Source: Deltaproteobacteria bacterium (lineage in GTDB: Bacteria > Desulfobacterota > Desulfuromonadia > Geobacterales > Geobacteraceae). From it: 64,000 bases of DNA. Numbering within the stretch: the stretch's first letter is position 1; every line of letters begins with the position of its first letter. Of the stretch, positions 26,052-39,160 are shown piece after piece. Under the pieces are notes generated by a model. It worked only from the letters and a program-made list of their open reading frames with translations, was not told the origin of the DNA and made no database searches. The position numbers and the translations under genes were made by a program. Location of the stretch: positions 1 to 64,000 of the forward strand of contig SBEG01000010.1 in the NCBI GenBank assembly GCA_009668975.1. The letters are read 5' to 3'.

Positions 26052-27422
26052 TTATTTCCCGATACAGAACCGGGCAAATATCTGATCAAGAATATCATCC
26101 GGCGTTGTTTCGCCGGTGACCTCACCCAAGGCACTCAGAGCCTCACGCAGATCGAGAGAAACAATTTCCAGGGGCATCCTGGCGGCGAAACTTTCCTGAA
26201 AAGAAAGCAAGCCAGCTTTTGCCTTATCCAAAGCATCACGGTGACGCGCCTGGGAAAGGGCGGTGAAATCACGACCATCAAGAGCTACCCCGTGGATGAA
26301 CCGGGAAAAGATCGCTTCACGCAAATCCTCGATACCCTCACCGTCACGCGCCGCTATCTTGATTAGCGGCAGCGATTCAATTTCCTGAGGAAGCACCAGC
26401 AGCGGTGGAAGATCGTTTTTATTAGACACGACCAATACTTCTCGCCCAAGGATGGCGTCAACTATTAGCTTGTCTTCATTTTCAAAGGGTCGTGAGGAAT
26501 CCACGACGAACAGGATCAGATCCGCAAGGGGGATCTTTTCCATGGTCAGCTTCATACCTTCCTGTTCAATTTCATCACCCGTATCACGGATTCCGGCAGA
26601 ATCCAGCAAATTGACGGGAAGACCTTTGATGTTGACAACTTCTTCAATGATGTCGCGGGTCGTACCGGGAATGGAGGTGACAATTGCCCTTTTTTCCTTC
26701 AGAAGGGTATTCAACAGACTCGACTTACCGACATTCGGCTTCCCGACGATCAGTACCGAAACGCCCTCTCGAAGCACCTTACCCTGCTGAAAGCCTTGCA
26801 ACAGACCCTCAATTAACTCCAGGGAAATGTGCACTGCCGATTCTATTTCGCGGATTCCGGGCAGATCGATATCTTCTTCGGGAAAATCCAGGTACGCCTC
26901 GATGAAGGCCAGGGACGTGACTATTCTCTCCTTGACGGCTGCGATTCTTTGCGAAAGAAGACCTTCCCGCTGGTGTTGAGCCAACGCCAGAGCTGCTTCC
27001 GTTTTCCCCCTGATCAGTTCGATCACCGCCTCAGCCTGCAGGAGGTCGATACGGCCATTGAGAAAGGCCCGCTTGGTAAATTCACCCGGCTCGGCAAGCC
27101 GCGCCCCGGCACCAAGCACCAGCTGCAGGACTCGCTGCACGATGAGATACCCGCCATGACAGTGTATTTCCACCACATCCTCACAGGTATAGGAACGTGG
27201 TGCCTGCATCAGCACCAGCAGAATCTCGTCAACGATTTCTTCCGTGTCCGGTTCGCGTAGTTCCCCATAATAAAAGCGGTGGCTCTGTAAGCCACCGCTT
27301 GGTATTCGGGAAAAAATCTTTCGGGCGATTCCCTCAGCGGCTCCGCCGCTTATTCGAACGATTCCTATACCCCCCTCACCGAGGGGGGTACTAATGGCGG
27401 CAATCGTATCCTTCAGATACAT
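26052..27422 (-). CDS. mnmE: tRNA modification GTPase MnmE
   Basis: MnmE (TrmE) is a G-domain-dimerising GTPase that works with MnmG on wobble uridines. The 456 residues show the N-terminal tetrahydrofolate-binding domain (DTIAAISTPLGEGGIGIVRISG), a helical domain, a G domain with P-loop GKPNVGKSSLLN near 220 and the switch TSIPGTTRDIIEE, and the C-terminal CIGK whose Cys is catalytic. ATG 27422 (not TTG 27425) follows AGGAGA. It begins 20 bp after the yidC stop with no jag/khpB gene between, a gene commonly found there. Confidence 0.97.
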   Translation of the reverse strand: MYLKDTIAAISTPLGEGGIGIVRISGGAAEGIARKIFSRIPSGGLQSHRFYYGELREPDTEEIVDEILLVLMQAPRSYTCEDVVEIHCHGGYLIVQRVLQLVLGAGARLAEPGEFTKRAFLNGRIDLLQAEAVIELIRGKTEAALALAQHQREGLLSQRIAAVKERIVTSLAFIEAYLDFPEEDIDLPGIREIESAVHISLELIEGLLQGFQQGKVLREGVSVLIVGKPNVGKSSLLNTLLKEKRAIVTSIPGTTRDIIEEVVNIKGLPVNLLDSAGIRDTGDEIEQEGMKLTMEKIPLADLILFVVDSSRPFENEDKLIVDAILGREVLVVSNKNDLPPLLVLPQEIESLPLIKIAARDGEGIEDLREAIFSRFIHGVALDGRDFTALSQARHRDALDKAKAGLLSFQESFAARMPLEIVSLDLREALSALGEVTGETTPDDILDQIFARFCIGK

Positions 27423-27442
27423 CAACTCTCTCCTACCCTTCG

Positions 27443-29032
27443 TTAGGCGTCCTTGAGCGTTCTGTTGATATAAGCCTGTTGTGCGATGGTCAGCACGTTA
27501 TTGACCAGCCAGTAAATAACCAGACCGGACGGGAAATTCAGGAACATGAAGGTAAAGACTATCGGTAAGGCAAGCATCATCTTCGCCTGTATCGGATCCA
27601 TACTTGTTGGCGTCATCTTCTGCTGAATAAACATCGTGGCGCCCATGATGATGGGGGTGACATAGTACGGGTCCTTGGCGGACAGATCGGTGATCCAGAG
27701 CATGAACGGTGCGTGACGAAGTTCAATGGAAAACATCAGCGCCTTGTACAGGGCAAAGAATACCGGTATCTGCACAATCATCGGCAGGCAGCCACCAAGG
27801 GGATTAACCTTATGGGTGCGATACATCTCCATGATCGAACGATTCAAGGCATCGCGATCATCCTTGTGCTTCTCTTTCAACTCAGCCATTTTCGGCTGAA
27901 GCTTCTGCATGTCCTTCATGGACTTGTAGCTCTTGTGGGTGAGCGGGAAAAAGAGGATCTTGATAATCACGGTGATGATGATGATCGCAAAACCGTAGTT
28001 GTGGGTATAGTTATAAAAGTATTGCAGGATATAGAGCAGCGGTTTGGCAAGGGGTGCAAACCAGCCGAGATCGAGTGCCTTTTCCAGGCCTTGTCCCTGT
28101 GCCTTCAAGATATCCAGACCTTTGGGCCCGAAAAAGAGCCGATACTCGACTTTATGTGTTTGACCGGGCTGCAGTTCAAAGGAAGGCGACGTTACCGTCG
28201 TATCAACGTAAGAAGCTGCTCCCTTGGTAATTTTAGCCGATGCTATGCTGTTATCCTTGGAGAGAACCGCGCTCAGAAAGTATTTGTCCGCATAACCGGT
28301 CCAGTCGATGTTTGCGGAATACTGAAGCGGCTCTTTGTCAATTTCCTTGACCTCTTCCTTGGAAAAAGCCCCGTCATCAAGCGTTACCACATCGTGCGTT
28401 TCGAAACGACTCAAGCCGGCCTTGGGTTGGGCAGGAACGGGCAGGAGAAGATTCAGATTTCCAGCTACCTTGTTCGAACCGAGATTGCTTATCTGGTTGT
28501 CCAAGGTAATGGCATAACCGTCACCGGAAAACGTGTAGATCTTCTTGACGGAAATTCCCTGGGGTGAGGTCCAGGAAAACTCGAGCTTTTTCGTCTCCGC
28601 TCCGGAGATTTTCAGGGACGCGGCACTGGAAGTATAGAGCGCGGCCGCTTGCAGGCCGAAAGCCGCAGATTCAGTGCCGAGAGCATATCCTTCCGGATTG
28701 ATTGCCGAGACAAGGGAAACCGCTTCCCCATCGCGGGCGGAAGTCTCACGGTATTTTTTCAAGGTCAGTTTTTTCAGCGTCCCGCCATGATTGCTGAAGA
28801 CCGCCGTAAACATATCCGTATCAACCTGGATGTCTCGAACGGCAACAGCTTTCGGCAACGGTTGTTGTACGACAGGAAGCGGGAGGCTCTGCGTAATCTG
28901 AGAGGATGTGGCCGCAGCCTGAACCGGAACGGGGTTTGGAGCCTCGAATTTAACCGGTGGCGGAAACAAGAGAGTATAGCCGTAATAAAAAGCCAGCGAG
29001 AGTACAACTGCAATTATAGCGCGTTTTTCCAT
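27443..29032 (-). CDS. yidC: membrane protein insertase YidC
   Basis: YidC inserts and folds inner-membrane proteins with or without SecYEG. The 529-residue length fits the Gram-negative form: an N-terminal transmembrane anchor at about 5-24, a large periplasmic beta domain at about 30-320, then five conserved helices from about 330, including KPLLYILQYFYNYTHNYGFAIIIITVIIKILFFPLTHKSYKSMKDMQKLQP and NPLGGCLPMIVQIPVFFALYKAL. AGGAG precedes the ATG. It belongs to the rpmH-rnpA-yidD-yidC-mnmE run. Confidence 0.97.
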   Translation of the reverse strand: MEKRAIIAVVLSLAFYYGYTLLFPPPVKFEAPNPVPVQAAATSSQITQSLPLPVVQQPLPKAVAVRDIQVDTDMFTAVFSNHGGTLKKLTLKKYRETSARDGEAVSLVSAINPEGYALGTESAAFGLQAAALYTSSAASLKISGAETKKLEFSWTSPQGISVKKIYTFSGDGYAITLDNQISNLGSNKVAGNLNLLLPVPAQPKAGLSRFETHDVVTLDDGAFSKEEVKEIDKEPLQYSANIDWTGYADKYFLSAVLSKDNSIASAKITKGAASYVDTTVTSPSFELQPGQTHKVEYRLFFGPKGLDILKAQGQGLEKALDLGWFAPLAKPLLYILQYFYNYTHNYGFAIIIITVIIKILFFPLTHKSYKSMKDMQKLQPKMAELKEKHKDDRDALNRSIMEMYRTHKVNPLGGCLPMIVQIPVFFALYKALMFSIELRHAPFMLWITDLSAKDPYYVTPIIMGATMFIQQKMTPTSMDPIQAKMMLALPIVFTFMFLNFPSGLVIYWLVNNVLTIAQQAYINRTLKDA

Positions 29033-29047
29033 GAAAACTCCTGCGGA

Positions 29048-29260
29048 CTAGGGTACCGGATCGTATCCTCCCGGATGAAAAGGGTGACATTTAAGAAGCC
29101 TCACGCAGGTGAGGACGACACCCTTAAGAAGGCCGTGTTTTTCCAGTGAGTGCTTGGAATACTGCGAACAGGTGGGATAAAAACGGCAGGTATTCACCAG
29201 AAAGGGGGAGACAAACTTCTGATAGAAAACAATGAATGTTATGAGCAACCGTTTGAGCAT
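29048..29260 (-). CDS. yidD: membrane protein insertion efficiency factor YidD
   Basis: This 70-residue YidD-family protein has an N-terminal amphipathic or membrane helix ([17 protein letters not shown]), the conserved [19 protein letters not shown] block with its cysteines, and the ending [13 protein letters not shown]. It helps the YidC pathway. Start at ATG 29260 matches the family; it overlaps the 3' end of rnpA by 22 bases, an arrangement usual for these genes. Confidence 0.93.
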   Translation of the reverse strand: MLKRLLITFIVFYQKFVSPFLVNTCRFYPTCSQYSKHSLEKHGLLKGVVLTCVRLLKCHPFHPGGYDPVP

Positions 29261-29601
29261 TTCAAATTCCGGATGCAGAGCATCGCCTTTTGTAGCTCTC
29301 GGCACACTTCCTGAAACGTGAGCGTATCGGCGCCTTTTTTCGCGATGAAATTGAAATCGGCGGCAACAAACTGATCTTTGCAGAGCCTGAAGTACTCACG
29401 AACCCGTCTCTTCACATGATTTCGTGCTACAGCATTACCCAACTTGCGACTTGCTGTAATTCCAAGCCTTGCTCGTTCCTTGTCATTTTCAGACCAGAGA
29501 ATGATGAAGTGGTGCGTATGCAACTTCTTTCCTGAAGCGGACAGACGAAGATACTCCGCCCGCTTCAGGATTTTTTCATCCCTGCAAAGGGAAGCACCCA
29601 C
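29239..29601 (-). CDS. rnpA: ribonuclease P protein component RnpA
   Basis: This is the basic protein subunit of RNase P, which trims tRNA 5' leaders with the catalytic RNA. The 120 residues contain the RNP-binding signature [14 protein letters not shown] near 58-71 and the opening [16 protein letters not shown]. The start is GTG 29601, five bases after the rpmH stop; a downstream start near LKRAEY is possible because no strong ribosome site is visible. Confidence 0.93.
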   Translation of the reverse strand: MGASLCRDEKILKRAEYLRLSASGKKLHTHHFIILWSENDKERARLGITASRKLGNAVARNHVKRRVREYFRLCKDQFVAADFNFIAKKGADTLTFQEVCRELQKAMLCIRNLKCSNGCS

Positions 29602-29606
29602 GAGCT

Positions 29607-29756
29607 TTACTTGCTCGCAATCTGGACGGAAAGATTCTTCCGGCCTTTGGCACGACGACGCTTGATGACCAGTCTACCGTTCTTGGTGGACATACGGACC
29701 CGGAAACCATGGGTCCTTTTACGGGATGTATTACTTGGCTGAAATGTTCTTTTCAT
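29607..29756 (-). CDS. rpmH: 50S ribosomal protein L34
   Basis: This 49-residue frame reads [20 protein letters not shown] and continues with the Arg/Lys-rich tail ending QIASK, an unmistakable L34, slightly longer than the usual 44-46 residues. AAGGAG stands eight bases before ATG 29756. It is the first gene of the rpmH-rnpA-yidD-yidC-mnmE-mnmG-rsmG run and is divergent from dnaA. Confidence 0.97.
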   Translation of the reverse strand: MKRTFQPSNTSRKRTHGFRVRMSTKNGRLVIKRRRAKGRKNLSVQIASK

Positions 29757-29805
29757 ATCTTCAACTCCTTCTTAAGGGTTACTCGCACAGTTAGGCAAAA
29801 TGTAA

Positions 29806-29835
29806 TTTTTATCCGCAAACGCTATGGTTTGTCAA
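29806..29835 (-). promoter_or_regulatory. predicted rpmH promoter with overlapping DnaA-box-like site
   Basis: Reading the minus strand, TTGACA (29835-29830) is a perfect -35 hexamer, followed after 17-18 bases by ATAAAA/TAAAAA as a weak -10. A DnaA-box-like TTATCCGCA (plus strand 29809-29817, one mismatch to TTATCCACA) overlaps the -10. It is 50-80 bp upstream of rpmH. Confidence 0.5.
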
Positions 29836-29963
29836 GACTATTTTTACTTTTGCCTCAAAAATTAGCCTTGCAAATTAAGGTCTTCTCTGTTAGTGTTCAA
29901 GACTCCCGAAAAAGGGTCTGATTTCACCTTTCCTGAAACCAAAATTTAGCTATAACCTGCCAA

Positions 29964-30003
29964 TATAATTAGTATTTTTGCTTTATCAACACGTGTTGAT
30001 AAA
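29964..30003 (+). promoter_or_regulatory. dnaA promoter candidate and 22 bp DnaA-box palindrome
   Basis: TATAAT (29964-29969) is a perfect -10 hexamer, with no good -35. Just downstream, 29982-30003 is a perfect 22 bp palindrome made of TTTATCAACAC and its complement. It contains two face-to-face copies of TTATCAACA (29983-29991 and 29994-30002), one base from the classical DnaA box. Position 36 bp before the dnaA start suggests DnaA autoregulation or an origin element. Confidence 0.6.
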
Positions 30004-30039
30004 CCTGTTTAAAAACCCCTTGACGCGAGTATATTTTTT

Positions 30040-31389
30040 ATGGAAAAGGTCTGGCACGAAGTACTTTCCAATATGGAGAAGGTCCTTACCTCCCATACCT
30101 TCACCACGTGGATCCAGCCACTGCGATATCTAGATGTACAGGGGAATATATTATATCTGGAATCCCCTAATAATTTTTTCCGCGAAATGGTCAAGGAAAA
30201 CTATCTCTCCATGATTGAAGAGGCAGTATCCGCCCTCAGTGGAACGAAAATAGTTGTGGAACTGCGTCTTTCTACCATAACGCCACAGGATCCTCCCGCA
30301 GAACCGGTGATCATTCCAGCGGAAAAAGAATTTTCCCTGCCCACTGACTCCAGGGGTACCCCGGAATTTTTCTCGAATCTCAACCCCAAATATACCTTTG
30401 ATACCTTTGTCTGCGGTGCGGGAAACCAGTTTGCCTATGCCGCGGCTCAGGCCGTGGCAAACAAACCGGGTACCAATTACAATCCTCTTTTTATCTACGG
30501 CGGGGTCGGCCTCGGCAAGACCCATCTGTTGACGGCCATCGGCAATCATGTTCTCAGCGTGAACAGTTCGGCGCGTATTTGTCTCTATACCTCGGAAAAG
30601 TTCATGAACGAAATGATCAACTGTATCCGTTATAAGAAAATGGAGGAATTCAGAAACAAATTCAGAAGCATGGATATTCTCCTCATTGACGACATCCAGT
30701 TTATGGCCGGTAAGGAAGCCACCCAGGAGGAGTTTTTTCATACCTTCAACTCACTCCATGAATCCCATAAGCAGATAGTTGTCTCGTCAGATAAGTTTCC
30801 CAAGGACATGGCCGGGCTGGAACAGCGGCTCCGTTCGCGTTTCGAGTGGGGACTGATAGCCGATATTCAACCGCCTGACATCGAAACCAAGGTTGCCATT
30901 TTGAAAAGAAAATCGGAAACCGACGCCATCGCCCTTCCCGACGACGTTGCCCTGTTTCTTGCCTCCAGCTCCACCAGCAACGTGCGCGAATTGGAAGGAA
31001 TGCTGATTCGCCTCGGTGCCTTTGCCAGCCTTACCGGGAGCAAAATAACCCTGTCCATGGCCAGGGAGGTACTGAAAGACATCATTGTGGAAAAGAACCG
31101 GGATATCTCGGTCGAAATGATTCAAAAATTCGTTGCCGAGTTCTTTTCCATCAAAATATCGGACCTGAAATCAGATAAAAGGCTGAAAACTCTTGTTATT
31201 CCACGACAGATCGCCATTTATCTCTGCCGGGAACTGACAAAATCATCCTATCCGGAAATCGGAGAGAAGTTCGGCGGGAAAGACCATTCAACCATCATCC
31301 ACTCTTTCAAGAAAATTGCGCGGCTCATCAGCTCGGATAACGAGTTGAAAAATACCGTGGAAACCCTGAAAAGGGGCTTGTTGGAATAA
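30040..31389 (+). CDS. dnaA: chromosomal replication initiator DnaA
   Basis: DnaA melts the origin and recruits the helicase. The 449 residues hold domain I (about 1-80), a short linker, the AAA+ domain starting at KYTFDTFVCGAGNQFAYAAA with Walker A GGVGLGKTHLL and Walker B ILLIDDIQF, and domain IV with the DNA-binding signature FGGKDHSTIIHS near 410-421. The ATG has no strong ribosome site (TATATTTTTT precedes it), which could mean tight translational control. It is followed by a 223 bp gap with more DnaA-box-like sites, then dnaN. Confidence 0.97.
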   Translation: MEKVWHEVLSNMEKVLTSHTFTTWIQPLRYLDVQGNILYLESPNNFFREMVKENYLSMIEEAVSALSGTKIVVELRLSTITPQDPPAEPVIIPAEKEFSLPTDSRGTPEFFSNLNPKYTFDTFVCGAGNQFAYAAAQAVANKPGTNYNPLFIYGGVGLGKTHLLTAIGNHVLSVNSSARICLYTSEKFMNEMINCIRYKKMEEFRNKFRSMDILLIDDIQFMAGKEATQEEFFHTFNSLHESHKQIVVSSDKFPKDMAGLEQRLRSRFEWGLIADIQPPDIETKVAILKRKSETDAIALPDDVALFLASSSTSNVRELEGMLIRLGAFASLTGSKITLSMAREVLKDIIVEKNRDISVEMIQKFVAEFFSIKISDLKSDKRLKTLVIPRQIAIYLCRELTKSSYPEIGEKFGGKDHSTIIHSFKKIARLISSDNELKNTVETLKRGLLE

Positions 31390-31612
31390 AGGGGATAAGC
31401 TGTTCGTAACTTGTTCATCCCTGTGGGAAAATAAAAGTCCTGTTGATAAGCAGGGTAGAAAGCACACGTAGAGCAGGTTTTTTCAACAGCCGGAAAACCG
31501 CGCAGCAAAACGCTTTAGACCTCTTATCAACAAATCAACAGGCAACTACTGCTTACTACTGAACTTCTTTTAAAAACCATAAGTCGTTAAACCTGTGCAT
31601 ACTGGAGGAACC
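31390..31612. promoter_or_regulatory. dnaA-dnaN intergenic region, candidate oriC
   Basis: This 223 bp gap contains TGTTGATAA at 31441-31449 and TTATCAACA at 31524-31532, the same box variant as in the palindrome upstream of dnaA. Looser versions are TTTTCAACA at 31480-31488 and AAATCAACA at 31533-31541. The clustering on both sides of dnaA and the switch of gene orientation near here suggest a bipartite origin. A DNA-unwinding element is not obvious by eye. Confidence 0.55.
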
Positions 31613-32731
31613 ATGGAATTTGCCATTGCAAAGGAATCCTTTTTGAAGGCTTTGCAGCGTGTTCAAGGAATCATTGAAAACCGGAAAACCATGCCGATAC
31701 TCTCCAACGTGCTGATTAGTGCCCAACCGGAGAAAATCGAAATCATTGCCACCGACCTTGAAGTGGGCATGAAAAGCTCGTTTCCGGCAGACGTTACCAA
31801 AGCCGGAAAAATAACGGTCTCCGCAAAAAAACTGTATGAAATCATCAAAGAGTTACCGGAAGAAGAGATACATTTTTCGACACGGGAAAACGACTGGGTA
31901 GACCTGCGTTGCGGAAAGGCGCATTTCAATCTCGTCGGGCTTTCACCGGAAGAATTTCCCTTTTTTCCCGCAGTAAATGACAGTACCTTCCTGACGATCA
32001 AAGGTTCCCTTATTCGGGAACTGGTAGAAATGACGGCATTTGCCATCTGCCACGACGAAACCAAATACAATCTGAACGGTATTTTCATCAAAGCCCTGGA
32101 AGAAGAGGGCAAAACCCTGCTGCGGATGGTCGCCACCGACGGACACCGCCTGGCAATGGCTGAAAAGGAAATAGCTTCGGTAGTATCTTCCGACTTGAAA
32201 AATGGGGTTATTTTTCCCAAAAAAGGCATTTTCGAACTGAAAAAGATGACTGATGACGACGACAGTGAACTCATGCTTTCCTTCCTGGATAACAGCGCCG
32301 TCGTGAAGAAGAACGATACGGTCGTGGTCATGAGGCTGGTGGATGGTTACTTCCCCGATTACACCCGGGTCATGCCGGCCGATAACGATAAGCTGGCCAC
32401 CATCAGACGCGAAGATTTCATCCATTCCCTGCGCAGAATGGCGATCCTCTCCAGTGAAAAGTTCAAGGGCATCATGATGGAATTAAAAAATGGGATCATG
32501 GAGATCTCCGCCAGTAATCCTGAACTGGGTGACGCACGGGAAACACTGGAAGTGAATTACGAAGGCCCTGATCTGGCCATTCGCTTCAATGCCCGCTATC
32601 TGCTCGATTCCTTGTCGGTTATGGGGCAGGAATTAGTCACTCTTGCATTGAAAGATGAACTTTCACCGGCTGTATTAAAACCCTACCAGACGGAAGATTT
32701 TCTGACGGTAATCATGCCGATGCGAGTCTAG
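31613..32731 (+). CDS. dnaN: DNA polymerase III beta sliding clamp
   Basis: The clamp tethers replicative polymerase to DNA as a ring dimer. The 372-residue length is standard, with three similar domains: opening MEFAIAKESFLKALQRVQGIIENRKTMPILSNVLI, central ATDGHRLAM, and the C-terminal ending TVIMPMRV. ATG 31613 has GGAGG upstream and fits the family; the frame extends to 31595. Confidence 0.97.
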   Translation: MEFAIAKESFLKALQRVQGIIENRKTMPILSNVLISAQPEKIEIIATDLEVGMKSSFPADVTKAGKITVSAKKLYEIIKELPEEEIHFSTRENDWVDLRCGKAHFNLVGLSPEEFPFFPAVNDSTFLTIKGSLIRELVEMTAFAICHDETKYNLNGIFIKALEEEGKTLLRMVATDGHRLAMAEKEIASVVSSDLKNGVIFPKKGIFELKKMTDDDDSELMLSFLDNSAVVKKNDTVVVMRLVDGYFPDYTRVMPADNDKLATIRREDFIHSLRRMAILSSEKFKGIMMELKNGIMEISASNPELGDARETLEVNYEGPDLAIRFNARYLLDSLSVMGQELVTLALKDELSPAVLKPYQTEDFLTVIMPMRV

Positions 32732-32810
32732 ATCTGGTCAGGCTGTCGCGTGCAAAACCGCGGAAAAGCATCTCGTTTTCAGAACAGCCCTTTTCTGCCG
32801 TGGCGCATCC

Positions 32811-36300
<3,490 letters not shown>

Positions 36301-36397
36301 AAAAAAAACGGCACAGGGTCCGGGGCAGGTAAAAAGGGAGATTTATTAAAACCCCTGAATTTAATTCCCCCCTGTAGCCTTGATTCATGAGGTAGCA

Positions 36398-38968
36398 ATG
36401 CTCGAAACAATCAACAAGACCTCTGTCAACATCGAAGACGAAATGAAGCGCTCATACATGGACTATGCCATGAGTGTCATCATCGGCCGAGCCCTCCCCG
36501 ACGTGCGGGACGGTCTGAAGCCGGTGCACCGGCGCTGCCTGTATGCCATGTATGACATGAGCAACGATTGGAACAAGCCGTACAAGAAGTCGGCCCGTGT
36601 TGTCGGTGACGTGATCGGTAAGTATCATCCTCACGGTGACACGGCTGCCTACGACACCATCGTCCGCATGGCCCAGAGTTTTTCTCTCCGCTATCCGCTG
36701 GTGGATGGTCAAGGGAATTTCGGCTCGGTGGACGGCGATTCTCCTGCGGCGATGCGTTACACCGAGATCCGTATGTCCAGGCTTGCCCACGAACTTCTGG
36801 AAGATCTGGATAAAGAGACTGTGGAAACCGGAGCCAACTACGACGGTTCCCTCCATGAGCCGTTGGTGCTCCCGGCCAAATTCCCGAACCTTCTGGTAAA
36901 CGGTTCCTCCGGAATCGCGGTCGGCATGGCCACGAATATCCCTCCTCACAATCTTTCGGAGGTAATCGACGGTATAATCGCCCTGATCGGCAATCCTCAG
37001 CTCTCCTTCGAAGAGTTGATCCAGATAATACCCGGTCCTGACTTCCCCACCGGTGGATTCATTTATGGTCGCGAGGGCATTATCTCGGGTTACAAGACCG
37101 GTCGCGGCATCGTACAGATGCGGGCACGGGCATTTATTGAAACCCAGAAAAAGACCGAGCGGCAGTCGATCATTGTTACCGAGATTCCCTACCAGGTGAA
37201 CAAGGCAAATCTGGTGATCAAGATTGCCGAACTGGTGCGGGAGAAGAAGCTGGAGGGGATTGCCGACCTCAGGGACGAGTCGGACCGTGACGGGATGAGA
37301 ATTGTCATTGACCTGAAAAGAGACGAGAACCCCCAGGTAATCCTCAATCATCTCTACAAGCAAACCCAGATGCAGTGTTCTTTCGGTATCAACATGCTCG
37401 CCATTGCCGGCGGCAGGCCGAAGGTCTTGACGCTGCGGGATGCCATCCTGCACTTCATCGATCACCGTCGGGAGATCGTAACCCGCCGCACCATCTTCGA
37501 ACTGAAAAAAGCCGAGGCCCGCGCCCATATTCTGGAAGGCCTCAAGATTGCCCTGGATTGGCTCGATGCAGTGATCGAACTGATACGTGCCTCTAAAAAC
37601 CCCGAGGAAGCAAAGGCCGGCCTGATGGCCGGAAACTTCTCTGATCCTGAGTACCTGCGCAAGCTCGATATTCCTGACTCGGTATTCAACACCAGCATGA
37701 GTCTTTCGGACAAACAGGCCCAGGCAATTCTGGAAATGCGCTTGCAGCGGCTGACCGGTCTGGAACGGGAAAAAATCCTCCAGGAGTACGCAGAACTCCT
37801 GAGGTTAATCGCCCGTTTGAAGGAAATTCTCGCCTCGGAGGCGGAGATCCTGAAGATCATCGTCGGTGAACTGACCGAGCTTAAGGAGAAATTCGGCGAT
37901 GAACGGCGTACCGAGATCGTCGACCAGACCGCCGATATTTCCCTGGAGGACACTATCGTCGAGGAAGACGTGGTGGTCACCGTTTCCCATACCGGCTACA
38001 TAAAGCGGACCGCGGTTTCCATGTACCGGGCCCAGCGCCGGGGGGGCAAGGGCAAGTCGGGCATGAAGACCAAGGAAGAGGACTTTGTCGAGCACCTGTT
38101 CGTCGCCTCGAGCAAGGACTTCATGATGTTTTTCACCGACACGGGTCGCGTCTATGTGCTCAAGGTCTACGAGATCCCCGAAGGGGGCCGGGCAACCCGC
38201 GGCAAGGCGATTGTCAACCTGCTGAATCTCCAGGCAGGAGAGAAGATCGCCGCCATTCTTTCGCTGAAATGTTTTGATGACGACCGCAATCTGATCATGG
38301 CGACCCGGCACGGGGTGGTGAAGAAGAGCCCGATCAAGACCTACGCCAACATCAGAACCGGCGGCATCATTGCCGTCAACCTGGACGAGGAAGACCGGCT
38401 GATCGGTGTCGCCATTACCGATGGGCGGCAGGATGTGCTGCTGGCTTCCCGGAACGGCAAATCCATCCGCTTCCACGAGCAGGATGCCCGCCCGATGGGA
38501 CGTGTATCCCGTGGCGTACGGGGTATGACCCTGGTGGACGATGACGTGGTGATCGGCATGGAGATTATCAATCCGAATACCGTTTCCTCCACGATCTTCA
38601 CTGTGACCGAAAACGGCTTCGGCAAGCAGACCCCTCTGGACGAATACCGCTTGCAAAGCCGTGGGGGCAAAGGTATCATCACCATCAAAACCACCGAGCG
38701 AAACGGCTGCGTGGTTGACATTAAGCAGGTAACCGATGAAAATGACCTGATGCTTATTACCGACCAGGGCAAGATCATTCGTATGCCGGTGGCAGGTTTT
38801 TCAGTGATTGGCCGTAATACCCAAGGTGTGCGGCTGATGGTCACCGAAGAGAATGAAAGGATTGTTGCTGTGGCACGGCTTGCCGAAAAGGATGAGGGCG
38901 ATGAGCCCGAATTGCTGGATGAAGAAGTGACGGAAAATATGGAATCCGAGACCGATATCAGCGAATAA
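36398..38968 (+). CDS. gyrA: DNA gyrase subunit A
   Basis: GyrA (856 residues) carries the breakage-reunion site with catalytic Tyr in [10 protein letters not shown] and the quinolone-determining stretch [17 protein letters not shown], with Thr at the position of E. coli Ser83, a natural variant in many species. Six C-terminal beta-pinwheel blades are recognisable by repeated segments, including a [11 protein letters not shown]yrA-box. ATG 36398 follows GAGGT; the frame extends to 36380. The TAA stop shares its last A with the left end of repeat B copy 2. Confidence 0.98.
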   Translation: MLETINKTSVNIEDEMKRSYMDYAMSVIIGRALPDVRDGLKPVHRRCLYAMYDMSNDWNKPYKKSARVVGDVIGKYHPHGDTAAYDTIVRMAQSFSLRYPLVDGQGNFGSVDGDSPAAMRYTEIRMSRLAHELLEDLDKETVETGANYDGSLHEPLVLPAKFPNLLVNGSSGIAVGMATNIPPHNLSEVIDGIIALIGNPQLSFEELIQIIPGPDFPTGGFIYGREGIISGYKTGRGIVQMRARAFIETQKKTERQSIIVTEIPYQVNKANLVIKIAELVREKKLEGIADLRDESDRDGMRIVIDLKRDENPQVILNHLYKQTQMQCSFGINMLAIAGGRPKVLTLRDAILHFIDHRREIVTRRTIFELKKAEARAHILEGLKIALDWLDAVIELIRASKNPEEAKAGLMAGNFSDPEYLRKLDIPDSVFNTSMSLSDKQAQAILEMRLQRLTGLEREKILQEYAELLRLIARLKEILASEAEILKIIVGELTELKEKFGDERRTEIVDQTADISLEDTIVEEDVVVTVSHTGYIKRTAVSMYRAQRRGGKGKSGMKTKEEDFVEHLFVASSKDFMMFFTDTGRVYVLKVYEIPEGGRATRGKAIVNLLNLQAGEKIAAILSLKCFDDDRNLIMATRHGVVKKSPIKTYANIRTGGIIAVNLDEEDRLIGVAITDGRQDVLLASRNGKSIRFHEQDARPMGRVSRGVRGMTLVDDDVVIGMEIINPNTVSSTIFTVTENGFGKQTPLDEYRLQSRGGKGIITIKTTERNGCVVDIKQVTDENDLMLITDQGKIIRMPVAGFSVIGRNTQGVRLMVTEENERIVAVARLAEKDEGDEPELLDEEVTENMESETDISE

Positions 38969-39092
38969 TACCAATTCCAGATCGAGGATGATCTCAAGGC
39001 GGCGAGTATTGAGGCTGTGAGGCGAACTGAAATGTACGTTGAGCAGCCAAAGACGAGCCAACGCAGAGAGGGCCTTGATAGGGAATTGGAAT
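38968..39092 (-). repeat. repeat B copy 2 (inverted orientation)
   Basis: This copy has ends ATACCAATTCC and GGAATTGGAAT and matches the complement of copy 1 along its length (for example GATGATCTCAAGGCGGCG and GAGAGGGCCTTGATAGGG). It directly abuts the gyrA stop codon and is slightly longer (125 bp) than the other copies. Confidence 0.8.
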
Positions 39093-39160
39093 AACTGACT
39101 ATCGCTGCAGCTGGCGGTACAGTGCTTTCGTTTCTTCAGCGCTGATCCCAAGGACACTTC

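Noticed and set aside
36641..36691. Thr at the quinolone-resistance position of GyrA
   Set aside because: Thr is the natural residue there in many species; not evidence of selection.
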